Part shown: piece by piece, positions 34,001 through 43,675 of the stretch
How the letters are laid out: each line of letters begins with the position of its first letter
Position numbering within the stretch: the first letter of the stretch is position 1
Assembly (NCBI GenBank): GCA_035772405.1
Contig: JAYKKM010000348.1
Span: forward strand, 4,687,501 to 4,751,500
Direction of reading: 5' to 3'
Source: Chrysogorgia sp. JL179-B06
Taxonomy: Eukaryota; Cnidaria; Anthozoa; Scleralcyonacea; Chrysogorgiidae
DNA: 64,000 nucleotides
Translations under genes and position numbers: made by a program
The notes under the pieces: model-generated
What the model saw: only the letters and a program-made list of their open reading frames with translations
What the model was told of the DNA's origin: nothing
Database searches by the model: none

Positions 34001-37000
34001 CCACAACTTAAAATAGAAATTAGGAAATTGTATTTCATGTGTATTGCATGTGGAATTGAAACTCACTGGAATTTCTAGCTTATTTAGTCCAACGTCTTGA
34101 CTTTCCAACAACTCATAGACATGTTCTGTAATCACCTAATAATTTATAAATCAAAATAATTTCACCCAATTAACTGATACAGTGCAGTAATTATTGCTGC
34201 CTCACTAATCTTGAGGTCTGCAGTCCTATGCCAAACTACACACAGTACCATCTTGATTTATGTGTTAAAATTGATTGTTGATTTTGTGTACCAACTGGCA
34301 AATGAGCACATGCAGCCAGATAATAATTGAGTTTACAGTATACAATAAATAATATTAAAAAACAGGTGGTGTAGCATATATGTAATTTCTTAACGGCAGG
34401 AATTTTGGCGGGCTTTGGCATATGCATACTGTCAAAACCAATCACATTGAGGCAGGTCATCTGAGGAAAAGGGGGTCCTGTACCATGTACGGTACCTGGA
34501 TTTTGGGGTCTGTACTAACAACTCCTTGGCTTGAGAAGAGTGATATAGCCTTGAATAATACTCAAGTAAAAGTACTTACGTATATTCATGGAGGACGTTT
34601 CGGATGATGTGTCCTTCAGGTCATCTGAAATGTTGTCTGAAATATTGTCCATGAATATAAGTAAGTACTCTAGTCTCTTACTTTTAGTGTTTCTCAACAT
34701 ATTGAAGTTCTCATATTTCTCCTTTTAAGAAGCACCACTGAGTTCTGAGGTTAAGCCTGATTGAGTGGGGTTATTATACTTGGATGGGTGACTACCTCGT
34801 CTGATCCCTGAGCTCGAGACTCATGTGAGTAGAGTTGTTGATTCTCTCCTGTGCTTCAAATAGGTGTGCCTGTCACAGCACTCATGGTCAACTCAGCCTT
34901 CCATCCTTAGATGAGGTCGGTAAAATGAGTACCAGCATGCTGGATTGCTGGGGTTAGTGGACTTTGTCTAGGGATATGAGTTGCGCCCACCCCTACCTTC
35001 GGTAGTAGCAAAAGAAAAAGGAGCCTATGGTCGCCTTCGGCTGCATGCCTTCCTACTTACTATATCCAGTTCTCACACACTGCTGGGAGCCGCTGCAGCT
35101 GTACCGCCGCAAGCTTGACATTTATTTCAAACTATTGTTAGCTATTACAGCTCAATAGAAAATGTGTTAACTATATTAAGCTTAGTTTCTTTAAAACAAA
35201 TAGTAATAATTCTCACTCAACTTTGCTAAGTTGGCCCACTAATTCTATTATGTTTTTACAGCTTCTTTAAAATAACTAGTAACCAATAATCAACTTTGCT
35301 ATTACAGCATTTTAACCTATTTTTAATAATACTTCTTGATTACATGCAAGGGTGGGTGGGCAGGCAAGTCAAGCTATGGCGGAGGCAATAACAAAATCTG
35401 AACTGCCTGACTAACCCGCCTCGCTTCCACCCGAGCCTGGGGACAGGCTCCAGCAGCGTGCGAGAAAACATTTTCCGCTTCTTTCGTTCCTGAGCCAGCG
35501 GAAAATAACACTTCTTCTGAGAACTTAGCAGTTTTCATATTTATTCTTATTACAATTTTATAATCATCAAAGATGTTTACCTCTCCCAATGCTTCATAAT
35601 GTTTCTGATTGTGAGAATGGTCTTGAGAAATCTGAAAAGTGAACTTCTCACCTGTATCTATATGATACATGTGGCCATCTGGGACAACAAAGATTAAGAA
35701 AAAAGATTTAGTTAAAGATATTTGTACTTCTATGACATCATTTTATTTATAACATATTTATTTTCACTTAAATGATTACCTATGATGATGAGTAAATGTA
35801 CTGTAGTATACATATATTATTAATAAATACTTGTTAAACATACTATACCTTCGTTAAACTTGTAGCGAAAGCCTTCTAAAGCACTTGGAAAATCTATTGA
35901 CATGTTTTCCATTAATCCCTCATAATCTTATATAAAATCAAGAATTTGATTACTATGAGATATTTACAGTGTAAGAATTTGATCACTAGTTGATACACAC
36001 TTAATATATGACTACACTGACTATAATATGACTACACTGACTATAATATGACTACACTGACTATATGACTACTTACTATATGACTGCTTTGTGGTAGCCA
36101 CAAAAAATATATTAAACTTGATGTTTTCTCAGAAAACTCCTCAGGGATAGCACGTCCCTTGTGAATAGCACTCCTTGTATATAATAATATACTTGTTTGT
36201 CTGTGTGCCTGTCTGTGAGACTGTGTGTAACCCACTTTCCCAGGCTCCCTCCCACCATGGAAGTTCCACAGTGTCCTGCTAGTGATGATCGACTACTATA
36301 TTTTCTAGGCAATTTTAGGTTAGGACACACAAGGCGAGGGGGCACACAAGGCGAGGGGGCACACAAGGCGAGGGGGCACACAGGGCATGTTGCAGGGACA
36401 TTTCTCCTGTTGAGGAGACACACGAGGGACATGTTAGAGAAGAAAAATAAAAATATGTTCTTTGATTGGTTAATTGTTTTAATTTTGTCACAGGGACTAA
36501 CTAGTTGCTGTTTATACATCATTGGTGCATACAATGGGATTTGTCCCTGCAACATGTCCCTGCGACGTGTCCCGTGATATGTCACCTGGTGTGTCCCTGG
36601 GGACAAAATTTTGTCCCCACGACAAGATTTCGCATGGTGGATATAAAGGGATTTGTTCCTGCAACATGTCATTGTCCCCGCGATTTGTTGCCTCGTGTGT
36701 CCCAACCTTTACCAAATTAAGCAGCTAAAATTTTTGCCCTGACACATGCTAAAATGGCAGAATTCTCACATGATCTCTCACAAGGCAATTCCTACTGACA
36801 GCTTTGTTGAAACCGGGCCATATACGTTAAGCCAGAGACCTTGGGTTCAATTCTCAGTTGGGCCAGTCACATAAACATTCAAATATTATTCTGTGAATCA
36901 CAGGTGTTTTCCCAAGAAGTAAATATTGGGGCTTGCATGGAAAGTAGCAAGTTTCCCCAGAATAAATAAAACAAATATTGTTTGTATAATTATCCTCACC

Positions 37001-37036
37001 ATTTTTCCTTTTTAGTTTATTCTTTGAAAAATTCAT
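25043..37036 (-). CDS. ARB2A: ARB2A (FAM172A) homologue, eleven exons, about 607 residues
   Basis: Exons on the minus strand: 37000-37036 (tentative, MNFSKNKLKRKN), 35849-35926 (IDFPSALEGFRYKFNE), 35581-35678 (HIDTGEKFTF, KHYEALGE), 34067-34135 (VITEHVYELL), 33826-33950 (LLVLVHGSGVVRAGQWARR), 33059-33122 (DHGTQIPYIK), 32655-32729 (NYGIVVLNTNQ), 32374-32493 (IFVVAHSYGG), 26298-26408 (AVAFTDSVHS), 26105-26195 (NSVNWVTSFEDLDTPL) and 25043-25998 (SAGTTIHEETSWKAMGSIF). All internal phases match and the order follows vertebrate FAM172A, an alpha/beta-hydrolase-like protein linked in family work to the ER/nucleus, AGO2 and alternative splicing. HSYGG is the nucleophile-elbow motif. Unlike the short vertebrate C-terminus, the last exon adds about 290 residues rich in Asp, Ser, Gly and Asn. 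The first exon is the weakest call: a GTGAGG donor in matching phase but no similarity. Confidence 0.88.
26699..27018. mobile_element. 320-bp MITE with 24-bp perfect TIRs
   Basis: GCCGTCAAGTCCGTTCTGCG (26699) is matched in inverse by CGCAGAACGGACTTGACGGC ending at 27018. Superfamily unknown. It lies in the ARB2A intron after exon 9. Confidence 0.8.
27715..28690. repeat. Left satellite arm, about eight units of 115-145 bp
   Basis: Each unit contains GCATAATATAGCAATAGGGT, then GGTAATAA runs of variable number, then GCATTCTGCAGAAAAACATA, CAGCATGCAGTAATAAGG and a TATATATAGATGTATA block. Long leucine/tyrosine/isoleucine-rich frames on the minus strand are by-products of the array. Confidence 0.9.
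28921..29185 (+). pseudogene. PIF/Harbinger (HARBI1-like) transposase N-terminal relic
   Basis: The frame from ATG 28921 reads MADHLEEEDEETLLFLLLLR followed by an Arg run, WTKRLILRRQGQGVYANLVR and EDPEKFRQFH. This matches the start of HARBI1-type nucleases (Leu/Arg-rich start, then a LVREL...DPEKFRQF block). A +1 shift is needed near 29120 to continue (MDNLAKYQLFDRL), after which the MULE-like element interrupts. The catalytic DDE part is absent. Confidence 0.75.
29194..29978. mobile_element. 785-bp MULE-like non-autonomous element with 9-bp TSD
   Basis: Ends GGTAGTCAATTTATCCCGGG and CCCGGGATAAATTGACTACC start TIRs of about 60 bp. CACCAATAC is duplicated exactly at 29185-29193 and 29979-29987. 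A 9-bp duplication with long TIRs fits Mutator-like elements; no transposase is encoded. Confidence 0.88.
30110..30440. repeat. ATT/ATTATT microsatellite region
   Basis: Interrupted ATT/TTA tracts around 30125-30190 and 30320-30420, with more at 30590-30700. No coding signal. Confidence 0.75.
30836..31185. repeat. Inverted, internally deleted copy of 28690-30056
   Basis: On the minus strand it repeats the left core arm, from ACTAGAGCTATCTGCTTAGC to AACAACAAACATGGCGG, then jumps to TTGCGGCTAAATCGAGGAAT. About 1 kb is missing: the transposase relic and the site of the MULE-like insert. Confidence 0.8.
31250..32110. repeat. Right satellite arm, inverted relative to the left arm
   Basis: TTATTACCTTATTAC runs, GCATGCAGTATGTTTTTCTG, CAGAATGCTTATTACC and TATACATCTATATATATATA are the reverse complement of the left-arm units. 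At least five full units are recognisable. Plus-strand frames here are by-products. Confidence 0.9.
33170..33710. repeat. Degenerate Penelope-type repeats in an ARB2A intron
   Basis: GGTCTAACATCTCAAGCAAA (33211) and TTTCACTCTCTGACAAAGCA (33637) with CACTATTTTGGCAGCA are decayed, oppositely oriented forms of the family. A segment at 33565-33625 also resembles 35440-35510 (CAGTGTGTGAGAAATACATT versus CAGCGTGCGAGAAAACATTT). Confidence 0.45.
34725..34995 (+). mobile_element. 5S rRNA-derived SINE
   Basis: The head at 34728-34795 follows the 5S rRNA internal promoter: GAGGTTAAGCCTGATTG (box A region) and ATACTTGGATGGGTGACTAC (box C), correctly spaced. It then leaves 5S similarity and enters an unrelated body (ACCAGCATGCTGGATTGCTG, then CCTACCTTCGGTAGTAGC). 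This fits a SINE3-type element, inside an ARB2A intron on the opposite strand. Confidence 0.8.
36005..36070. repeat. 21-bp tandem repeat, three units
   Basis: ATATGACTACACTGACTATA is repeated three times in tandem in ARB2A intron 1. Confidence 0.85.
36318..36709. mobile_element. 392-bp MITE, longer relative of 3068-3267
   Basis: Ends GGTTAGGACACACAAGGCGA and TTGCCTCGTGTGTCCCAACC are inverted and match copy A. It has a 17-bp tandem repeat near its left end (GGCACACAAGGCGAGGG) and extra GTCCCTGCGAC-like blocks. Confidence 0.75.
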
Positions 37037-37774
37037 TTGGGTATTATTTGTAATTGAAAAAAGAAGCAGTAGCACCTAAATAAAATAATCTAAAAATAAA
37101 AAGGTCACAAAACCACAAAACGGGGGCTTGTAGTGAAATGAGCCATCCCATTTTATAAGCGCACGTACCCCCCTATTGAAGAGCAGGCCCGTAGCTATGG
37201 GGGGTGTGGGTGGTGCGACACTCCCCAAAAATCTTTATAAGAGTTTCAGTCGGCAGTTATATTTTAGTCGGCAGAAATTATATTTTAGACGTGTTCGATT
37301 TAACACGGACAAGTAGAATCATTAACTTTTAGCACTTCTAATGTTGATATTAAATGTTTTGTTTATTTGTAAATGTAATCAACGAGAGAACGCCAAAGAC
37401 ATAAATTTATTAAAATGTCATCATGTTTTCATTTCGTATTGAGAATGCGTATTGAGAGTGCGTTAATTAAACGACTAATTAACCATTTCACCAGCTGACC
37501 AGGATAATTTTAGGCACCCAAAAGAAAGACAATATTTTGCAGACTTGGTGGATCCACGCACGCGGTGCGCGTCCCCTTTAAAATTCTGCAAACAAGTGTT
37601 TTCTGTTTTTTACCATGTCAAGACGAAGAAGTCCGAGTGATAAACGCAATATTATTATGACCGATTTGTTTTGGTAGCTTATCCAATTTTCATTGCAAAA
37701 GCCAGTTTGCATGCACTCATATTTTAACATGGGTTCCAAGATAAAACGATGGACGTTTTCAGATGCCTAAAGGC

Positions 37775-37945
37775 TAAAGTGTATATATTGGTTCTGTACT
37801 ACTTTTGAGTTTATATTAAAGTGTTTTATATAATCTTAAATACCCCTTTGTAATCGTGCATTTTTAGCAAGGGCATGGTGCCTTAATTTTGCAAAAATTC
37901 TTATCAGAAATCGCCGGAAAAGCACTTCTGGGACTTTGCAAAATT
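37775..37945. repeat. Diverged repeat, inverted partner at 39015-39195
   Basis: ATTGGTTCTGTACTACTTTT, CCCTTTGTAATCGTGCATTT and TCTTATCAGAAATCGCCGGA recur as reverse complement at 39015-39195. This may be one end of an older element of about 1.4 kb. Confidence 0.65.
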
Positions 37946-38374
37946 AAAAATTTTCCTGGGGATGTAGTCGGTAGAAGCTAGTGCGTCAGTCGGTTGAAGT
38001 GAGCTTACACCCCCCTGTAAAATTTTCTGAGTACGGACCAGGCTTTTGAGAGGAGGCGCTCTTGAATCTCTATGGGTTCCCAAAGGCATTTCCCCAAAAT
38101 TCTCCCTAATTGGCCCATATTTTAGTGTTTTAATAATATCCAAGGGGTAAATGAAGATATCCTAGGGGCAAAGACTTTTTTATTCAAAGGTTGAGAAGCA
38201 ACCCTTTAATAGGGGGGGTGCGGATATTAAATGAAATGTCCAAATGATTAGACCTTTGACGCCTTTCTAAAGAAAATCACGTTTTATAGGTATAAATGAT
38301 AGAATTAGGGAATGGCTAAAACAGTAAGTTATTTCTACAAAACTGTGTGTTAAAAACAAGCTCTTATATAGGTA

Positions 38375-38485
38375 CAGAGACAGCGACGTGCATAGACGTG
38401 ACAGAGACGTGCATAGACGTGACAGAGACGTGCATATACGTGACAGAGACGTGCAGATACGTGACAGAGACGTGCAGATACGTGA
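38375..38485. repeat. 18-bp minisatellite
   Basis: About five units of GTGACAGAGACGTGCATA with small changes. Arg/Asp-rich and Ser/Leu-rich frames on the two strands are artefacts of it. Confidence 0.85.
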
Positions 38486-39014
38486 CTCAGATGAAAGAGA
38501 TGTCGAAAACGAAAGTATAAACAAATTAGCGCTGCTGATGGAGTTGCAAATTATATTCCCAATGAAGCTGTCGTCAAAATTATACTACAAAACATTACCT
38601 GAAAACCAAGAGAAAGATACACAATTGGTAAAATAACCTCAATCACTGCCACTTTCTTATCATTAGAGACGAAATCACATACACACGATTCCTTGTACCC
38701 TGGGTACGAGCGTACCCCTGGCGTACCCAGGCCCCGCTCGAAATGTCAGCCGATTTCGGGAGTGGGGACTAGGACTAGTTACTATATTACCAACGAGATT
38801 GCCGATTTCAATGTTGTTATCAATATTAAAATACATATGAACCAAAAAGAGCCTGTCAATTAACAATAAAGGAACAAGAAGCGTTTCAAGACAGTATTCT
38901 CGATCGTTTCAGTATAATATATAATTTGGGTCTATATTTAAATACATAATATACATATGCCTAAACAGTGGCGCACATAAAGAATTAGCACGTTATGGTG
39001 TATGTATGATTGGT

Positions 39015-39195
39015 GTATGTAAATTTTTAATTTTGCCAAGCCAAGCTGAGTGCTTTTCCGGCGATTTCTGATAAGAATTTTTGCGAAATTAGGGCACCAC
39101 GCCGTTGCTAAAAATGCACGATTACAAAGGGGCATCAAGATTATGAAACATTATAAACTCAGAAGTAGTACGGAACCAATATTTACACTTCAGCC
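39015..39195. repeat. Inverted partner of 37775-37945
   Basis: Contains TCCGGCGATTTCTGATAAGA and AAATGCACGATTACAAAGGG, the reverse complement of the first copy, with similar spacing. Confidence 0.65.
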
Positions 39196-39354
39196 TTTAG
39201 GTATCTTCATATATTACGTTATTTACTAGTGCCATTTTCCTATTGGACTTATTTGCGAAATTGTCCACTATATTAGCTAGTAAGTTTAAATTTGTGCTTA
39301 TAATCGGTTATATAATATTGCGTTTATCGCTTCGACTTAGGCTATTTCATCAAT

Positions 39355-39625
39355 AATTTGGCCATTTCACATTAGGCCATGATTTCACATTAGTCCATTT
39401 CACATTAAACTATTTCACATTAAGCTATTTCACATTAAACCATTAGGCTATTTCACATTAGGCTACTATTTCATATTTGGCTATTCCACATTAGGCTATT
39501 TCACATTAAGTTACTTCATAGTAGGCTATTTCACTTTAAGCTATTTTCATTAGGCTATTTCACATTAGGCTATTTCATATTTGGCTATTTATTTTCATAT
39601 TAGGCCATTTCACATCAGTTGGCCA
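39355..39625. repeat. 15-bp satellite GGCTATTTCACATTA, first array
   Basis: Roughly 15 imperfect units with frequent point changes (TTAAGCTATTTC, TTGGCTATT). A cleaner array of the same unit lies at 53495-53690. Confidence 0.85.
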
Positions 39626-39626
39626 T

Positions 39627-39712
39627 TTCACAACTAGTTGAATAATTTCATAACTAGTTGAATCATTTCATAACTAGTTGAATCATTTCATAACTAGTTG
39701 AATCATTTCACC
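39627..39712. repeat. 20-bp tandem repeat
   Basis: TAACTAGTTGAATCATTTCA is repeated about four times directly after the 15-bp satellite, sharing the ATTTCA word. Confidence 0.85.
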
Positions 39713-40282
39713 CATATATCAATCATCTACTTAACTTGCCCGTAAGCAAATACTGTGAATGACATCAAGGCCCACTGAGCTAGCTCCGCGTTGCGTGACT
39801 GTAAAAACGCCCGCCCGGCCCCAGTTAATCGGCATGTGTGAACAGCAGGTTTGCATGTGCTCTAAAAGTCGCGTAGACTGCGTAGTACTGCATAGGCAAA
39901 GTAAAATAACGAATAAAACATACTGAAAACGTAAAGTAAGTTTACTTTCACAGTTTCACTTTCCGACAAAGGGCCTAGTAGAAATAGGAATGAATCAATT
40001 GTTTGCCAATTCAAATAGTACTATATACCTTTATATTTGTTTTTATTTCGCATTTACTGAGATTAGAAATCGTGAAGAAACGTCTTCCAGAAATCGCTGA
40101 AAATGGTTCAAGTTTTTCAAAAAGCTTTTTTAAATTTGTCGGAAAGACGTCAGTAGGTACTCATGTGTCCACTTTCATGATGTCAGCCAACATCAGCTGA
40201 CCCACACGCAACGCGAGCGGTTTACATCAGATTTACATGTAGCCAAGGGTAGCGGCCCTCCCGGGGATTCGGGAAGCTTAAT

Positions 40283-40460
40283 TGTGCGTGATCAAAATAT
40301 AGCGCTCCGTCGAGATGGCGTCAGCATCGATGTTTGTCCGCTTTTACCCATAATTCTTGCGGCCATAACAAAAGAAAATAGCTCATTTGCAATCATTTGT
40401 GACTGTGAGTCAAATTTGGTTTGTTTGTCCGCTTTTTGAGCTATTAATAGCAGCCAGACT
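40283..40460. repeat. Diverged repeat, inverted partner at 45165-45312
   Basis: CATAATTCTTGCGGCCATAA, AATAGCTCATTTGCAATCAT and CAAATTTGGTTTGTTTGTCC recur as reverse complement at 45165-45312. The kinase exon 1 lies between the copies. Confidence 0.7.
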
Positions 40461-41954
40461 CTACGCTATTTCAGGTTAAACTAGAGTGCGAAGACGAAGT
40501 CTCGGAGACATCTCACAACTTCATCCGGCTAAAACTCGATCTTTCATTCTTTGCCTGTTATATGTGTCGAGAAATATTTGTGCTTGCAGGCACGAAATAT
40601 ATAAGGCGTTAAGTACCAGCTGTATGGGGTATAGGCGTATATTGGATAGGTCTGGAAAGGTTCGGTTGGCGGTCCACTTTATCGCCGATAGTTGCGTGTG
40701 AACTTGGTGCAGCTGGGCATTATAAATATTTGTCTGAAGTCAGCGTCATTGGCCTCAGCGCTTACATAAACATAGTTTCATTTTTCGCTTTTTCTTTTGC
40801 TACAGTTCTACCTAAGAACACTAGCTGGTTTTGCATTGTTATTGTATAACAGCAGATGGTCTATAATAGCTTGAAAAATGTAAAAGTGTTGCACGTAAGG
40901 CATATATTTGTTTATTTGTGACCATTTGTTTAACTTTACAACCAAATAGCTTTGAAATATTCCCTATGGTCTTTGTTTTTACGTCTAAGATTTTAGCCTT
41001 CCGCCCGCAATATAGATACCAAATCGTGTTCTTATAAAATTTATCAGAAAACGGCAAATGGTTGTGCTATAAGTAAAATCACTTTAAAAAATTGACCGTT
41101 GATAACGTCCTAAAATAAACGAACGTGCTAATCTCCGAGATGATTTTATCGCTTATCATTTCACAAATTTGCGTCTTGCAATTTGTGTGGGTTCTTTTAA
41201 TAGCCACAACTAAATCGTTGTCGATGCTTGTTTACGCTCTAGATATTCATGATATTCATCCACTATTTCTGTTCATCAACACAGCCTCGTTGACGTTGAA
41301 CAGGGGGGAGGGAATGCAGGCGATTGTTTGCGTCTGCCATTTTATCGGATTGTTTTTCATGAATACTATAAACGAGTTGTGCTACGTATAGGCTCCAGTG
41401 TATAAATAGTCTCTGTTTATCTGTCTGTCTCTCTCTCTCTCTCTAGGAGGAGGTCTGACGTATCGAGATATCCAATACAAATTGAATATTGTATAACTAA
41501 GATTAGTGAGTGCACCTGTCGAAGTCTGACGTCGTTTTGCGCGAAGGTCAGAGCTTAAACGTGATCATTTTCAAAGACTCACTCTTTAACGAACGGACTT
41601 GTTCTTTTGAGAACTTAGCAGCTTTCATATTCATTCATATTATAAAATTATTCATCGTTTTAAATGTATTATTTATGATATTTTCAATGTCTTATTTAGA
41701 ATAATCCCCCGTCTTGACCTTGGAAGGTAGTTTTCGTCAGCTGTCTTACATACGTGATACGCCTCTGTTATATCCACATCCCGTAAATAATTACTAAAAA
41801 AAACTAATTTCGCGTCCCTGAAAATAAAAACCATTAATATTTCGAATAATGCGCTACAGTATTTTCGACTCAACACAAGAGTTTTCGACGTGGGGAAATG
41901 TGGTTAAATATGCGGGGAAATCCGGTGTAGGCCAACCCAAAACTACTCAGATCT

Positions 41955-42145
41955 TTGTAATAAAACGTGTTGTGCTGCGTAGGCAGTGTAGAAATACAAA
42001 TCAAATATCGAAAAAGGTTGGTGTACCGCCGAAATAGCGTGTAAGTTGTCTAACGTTTCGAGCGAAGGCTTTTCGTCAGAGGGGAGAGACAAATTACACC
42101 ACTATTTTCAGTACACCAACCTTTTTAGATATTTGATTTGTAAAT
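41955..42145. repeat. Penelope-type palindromic tail repeat
   Basis: The left arm (ACAAATCAAATATCGAAAAA, GGTTGGTGTACCGCCGAAAT, TGTCTAACGTTTCGAGCGAA) faces the right arm (AGTACACCAACCTTTTTAGA, TATTTGATTTGTAA). Confidence 0.75.
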
Positions 42146-42692
42146 CTGTGTATGCATGCGGCCAGTATCATTTTCAAAGCGGTTGATTTGCATTTGGAAT
42201 TTGACCCCAGGGCTGAGAGTGGTATTTTTATATGAAAGATGTTCTTTACTGAAAATCATCTACAAAAATACCAAGCAACTTACAAGTGTTTTTACGTATG
42301 TATGAAACATGAAACCTCCTATACGAATGATTTACGCTCCCAAAACATATTTATCTCAGCTCATATTACCCTCTACGACCGAAGCGGATACATATGATTC
42401 TTCCCATTAAAACGCAATCCTTCCATTTTGGATAATCATCGAGAAAGATATAAGGAAGCAAAAAATAGCGGGTCGATGATTTAAATAAAGAGCAGAGAAG
42501 ATTCTTAGAGATTCCTACGAGTTTTTCGTTGCCAGTGACTGCATAGCCAAAACAAATCATGAGTCGCATCGCGATACGTAATCAATTCATATTCGTACCA
42601 ATCATATCGAAAGTTAAACATGACGACTTCGATTCTGACCAATCACGGAACGCCTTTTAAAAGTACCGGCGAAATTTAGAAAGAAAGGAAAT

Positions 42693-42700
42693 CATATATA
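42693..42700 (+). promoter_or_regulatory. Candidate TATA box of the ERK3/4-like gene
   Basis: CATATATA lies about 120 bp before the kinase start codon, followed by a GC-richer segment. Position is plausible for a core promoter with a short 5' UTR; there is no other support. Confidence 0.35.
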
Positions 42701-42819
42701 GCAAGCGTCATTGCGTCGGCGGCTCCATATTATAGATAGTTGTTATGCATGGGACATGGCTTCTCATAATGGACTTTCACTCAGAGTTGTATACGTGCTT
42801 GTGAAATTTGTGATAGTAA

Positions 42820-43675
42820 ATGATGTTCGACAGGACCTTTTCCGGTGTTTTGGGTCCTCATTTTGCTCAACTGAAAATAATTGGCGGCGGTGGTAGCGGT
42901 TCTGTCTATTCTGGTGTAGACACACGGTTCGGCTTCCCCGTCTGTATCAAAAGGCTGTCTGTGACGAACAAGGAAGACTGTAGAACTGCACTGAGGGAAA
43001 TACGTATACGTCGTCGACTCCGACATGAAAATATCGTTGGTCTGTTAAACGCTGTCACGTCCGAAGGCACAGATGTTAGCGAAATCGCTCCGGCGAACTT
43101 TCGAGACACGTCTTGTATATATTTAGTTCAAGAGCTTCTTGATGCTGATCTTCATCAGGTGATAGAAAGTAATAGTCGTCTGTTAGACGAACATGTGAAA
43201 CTGTTCTTCTATCAGTTGCTACGAGGAGTGAAGTACATTCATTCGGCGAACGTACTGCATCGCGACTTCAAGTCCAGCAATGTGATGATCAATGTAAACT
43301 CGTTAGAGCTTAGGATTGGGGATTTCGGGCATTCGATAGTCTTGGATCCGGACTATAATCATTCGAGTTGCCACAGTTCGTGTGATACAAGTCTCTGGTA
43401 CAAGGCACCGGAGCTTATCGTCGGTTCATCGCGATACAGCACTGCCAGTGATATGTGGTCTGTCGGTTGCATCTTGGCGGAAATGCTTCTTGGTAGACCA
43501 TTGTTCGAAGGCGAAAACGACTTGGAACAATTAGAGTTGATTATACACACGATCGAAATAAACGAAAGAGACCAAATCATTGTTCGACAATGTTTAACAC
43601 AGGAAGTCAACAAGATGTATACGGGAAAGCCAAAGTTTCCACTCCAATCGAAATTCCAAAAAGTGGACGACCAGG
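42820..43675 (+). CDS. MAPK6: ERK3/ERK4-like atypical MAP kinase, exon 1 (kinase domain)
   Basis: Start ATG 42820 (or the adjacent 42823) follows three consecutive in-frame stops (TGA TAG TAA, 42811-42819). Residues 1-285 hold most of the kinase domain: Gly loop GGGGSGSV (22-29), VCIKR (K44), LREI (E60), HRDFKSSN (147-154), IGDFGHS (D168) and YKAPEL. Specific resemblance to ERK3/4: YQLLRGVKYIHSANVLHRD and IGDFG...LDPDYNH, and the spacing to the next exon. The activation segment reads SSCDTSLWYKAPE; the ERK3 SEG site aligns with S186-S187-C188, so the Ser is kept but neither SEG nor TxY is present, while APE is canonical instead of the SPR of ERK3. The exon ends AGG|GTTCGT in phase 1. Confidence 0.88.

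Larger units (their letters stand above)
37037..42690. other. Intergenic stretch between ARB2A and the kinase gene
   Basis: About 5.6 kb without a recognisable gene. It holds an inverted pair of diverged repeats, three minisatellites, half of another inverted repeat pair, a CT microsatellite (41430-41445) and a Penelope-type palindrome, listed separately. A hydrophobic open frame at 41125-41391 is not supported as a gene. Confidence 0.55.

Noticed and set aside
34725..34800. 5S rRNA gene
   Set aside because: Only the internal promoter region is similar, many changes occur and the 3' third of 5S is missing; a SINE is more likely.
36041..36720. Overlapping open frames on both strands
   Set aside because: They lie in a MITE with internal tandem repeats in an ARB2A intron; no coding similarity.
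39355..39712. CRISPR-like regular repeats
   Set aside because: Units are contiguous 15- and 20-bp tandem repeats with no unique spacers, in a eukaryotic genome.
41125..41391. Hydrophobic 88-codon plus-strand frame resembling membrane segments
   Set aside because: Starts from GTG, has no recognised family signature, splice context or conserved motif; could be chance.
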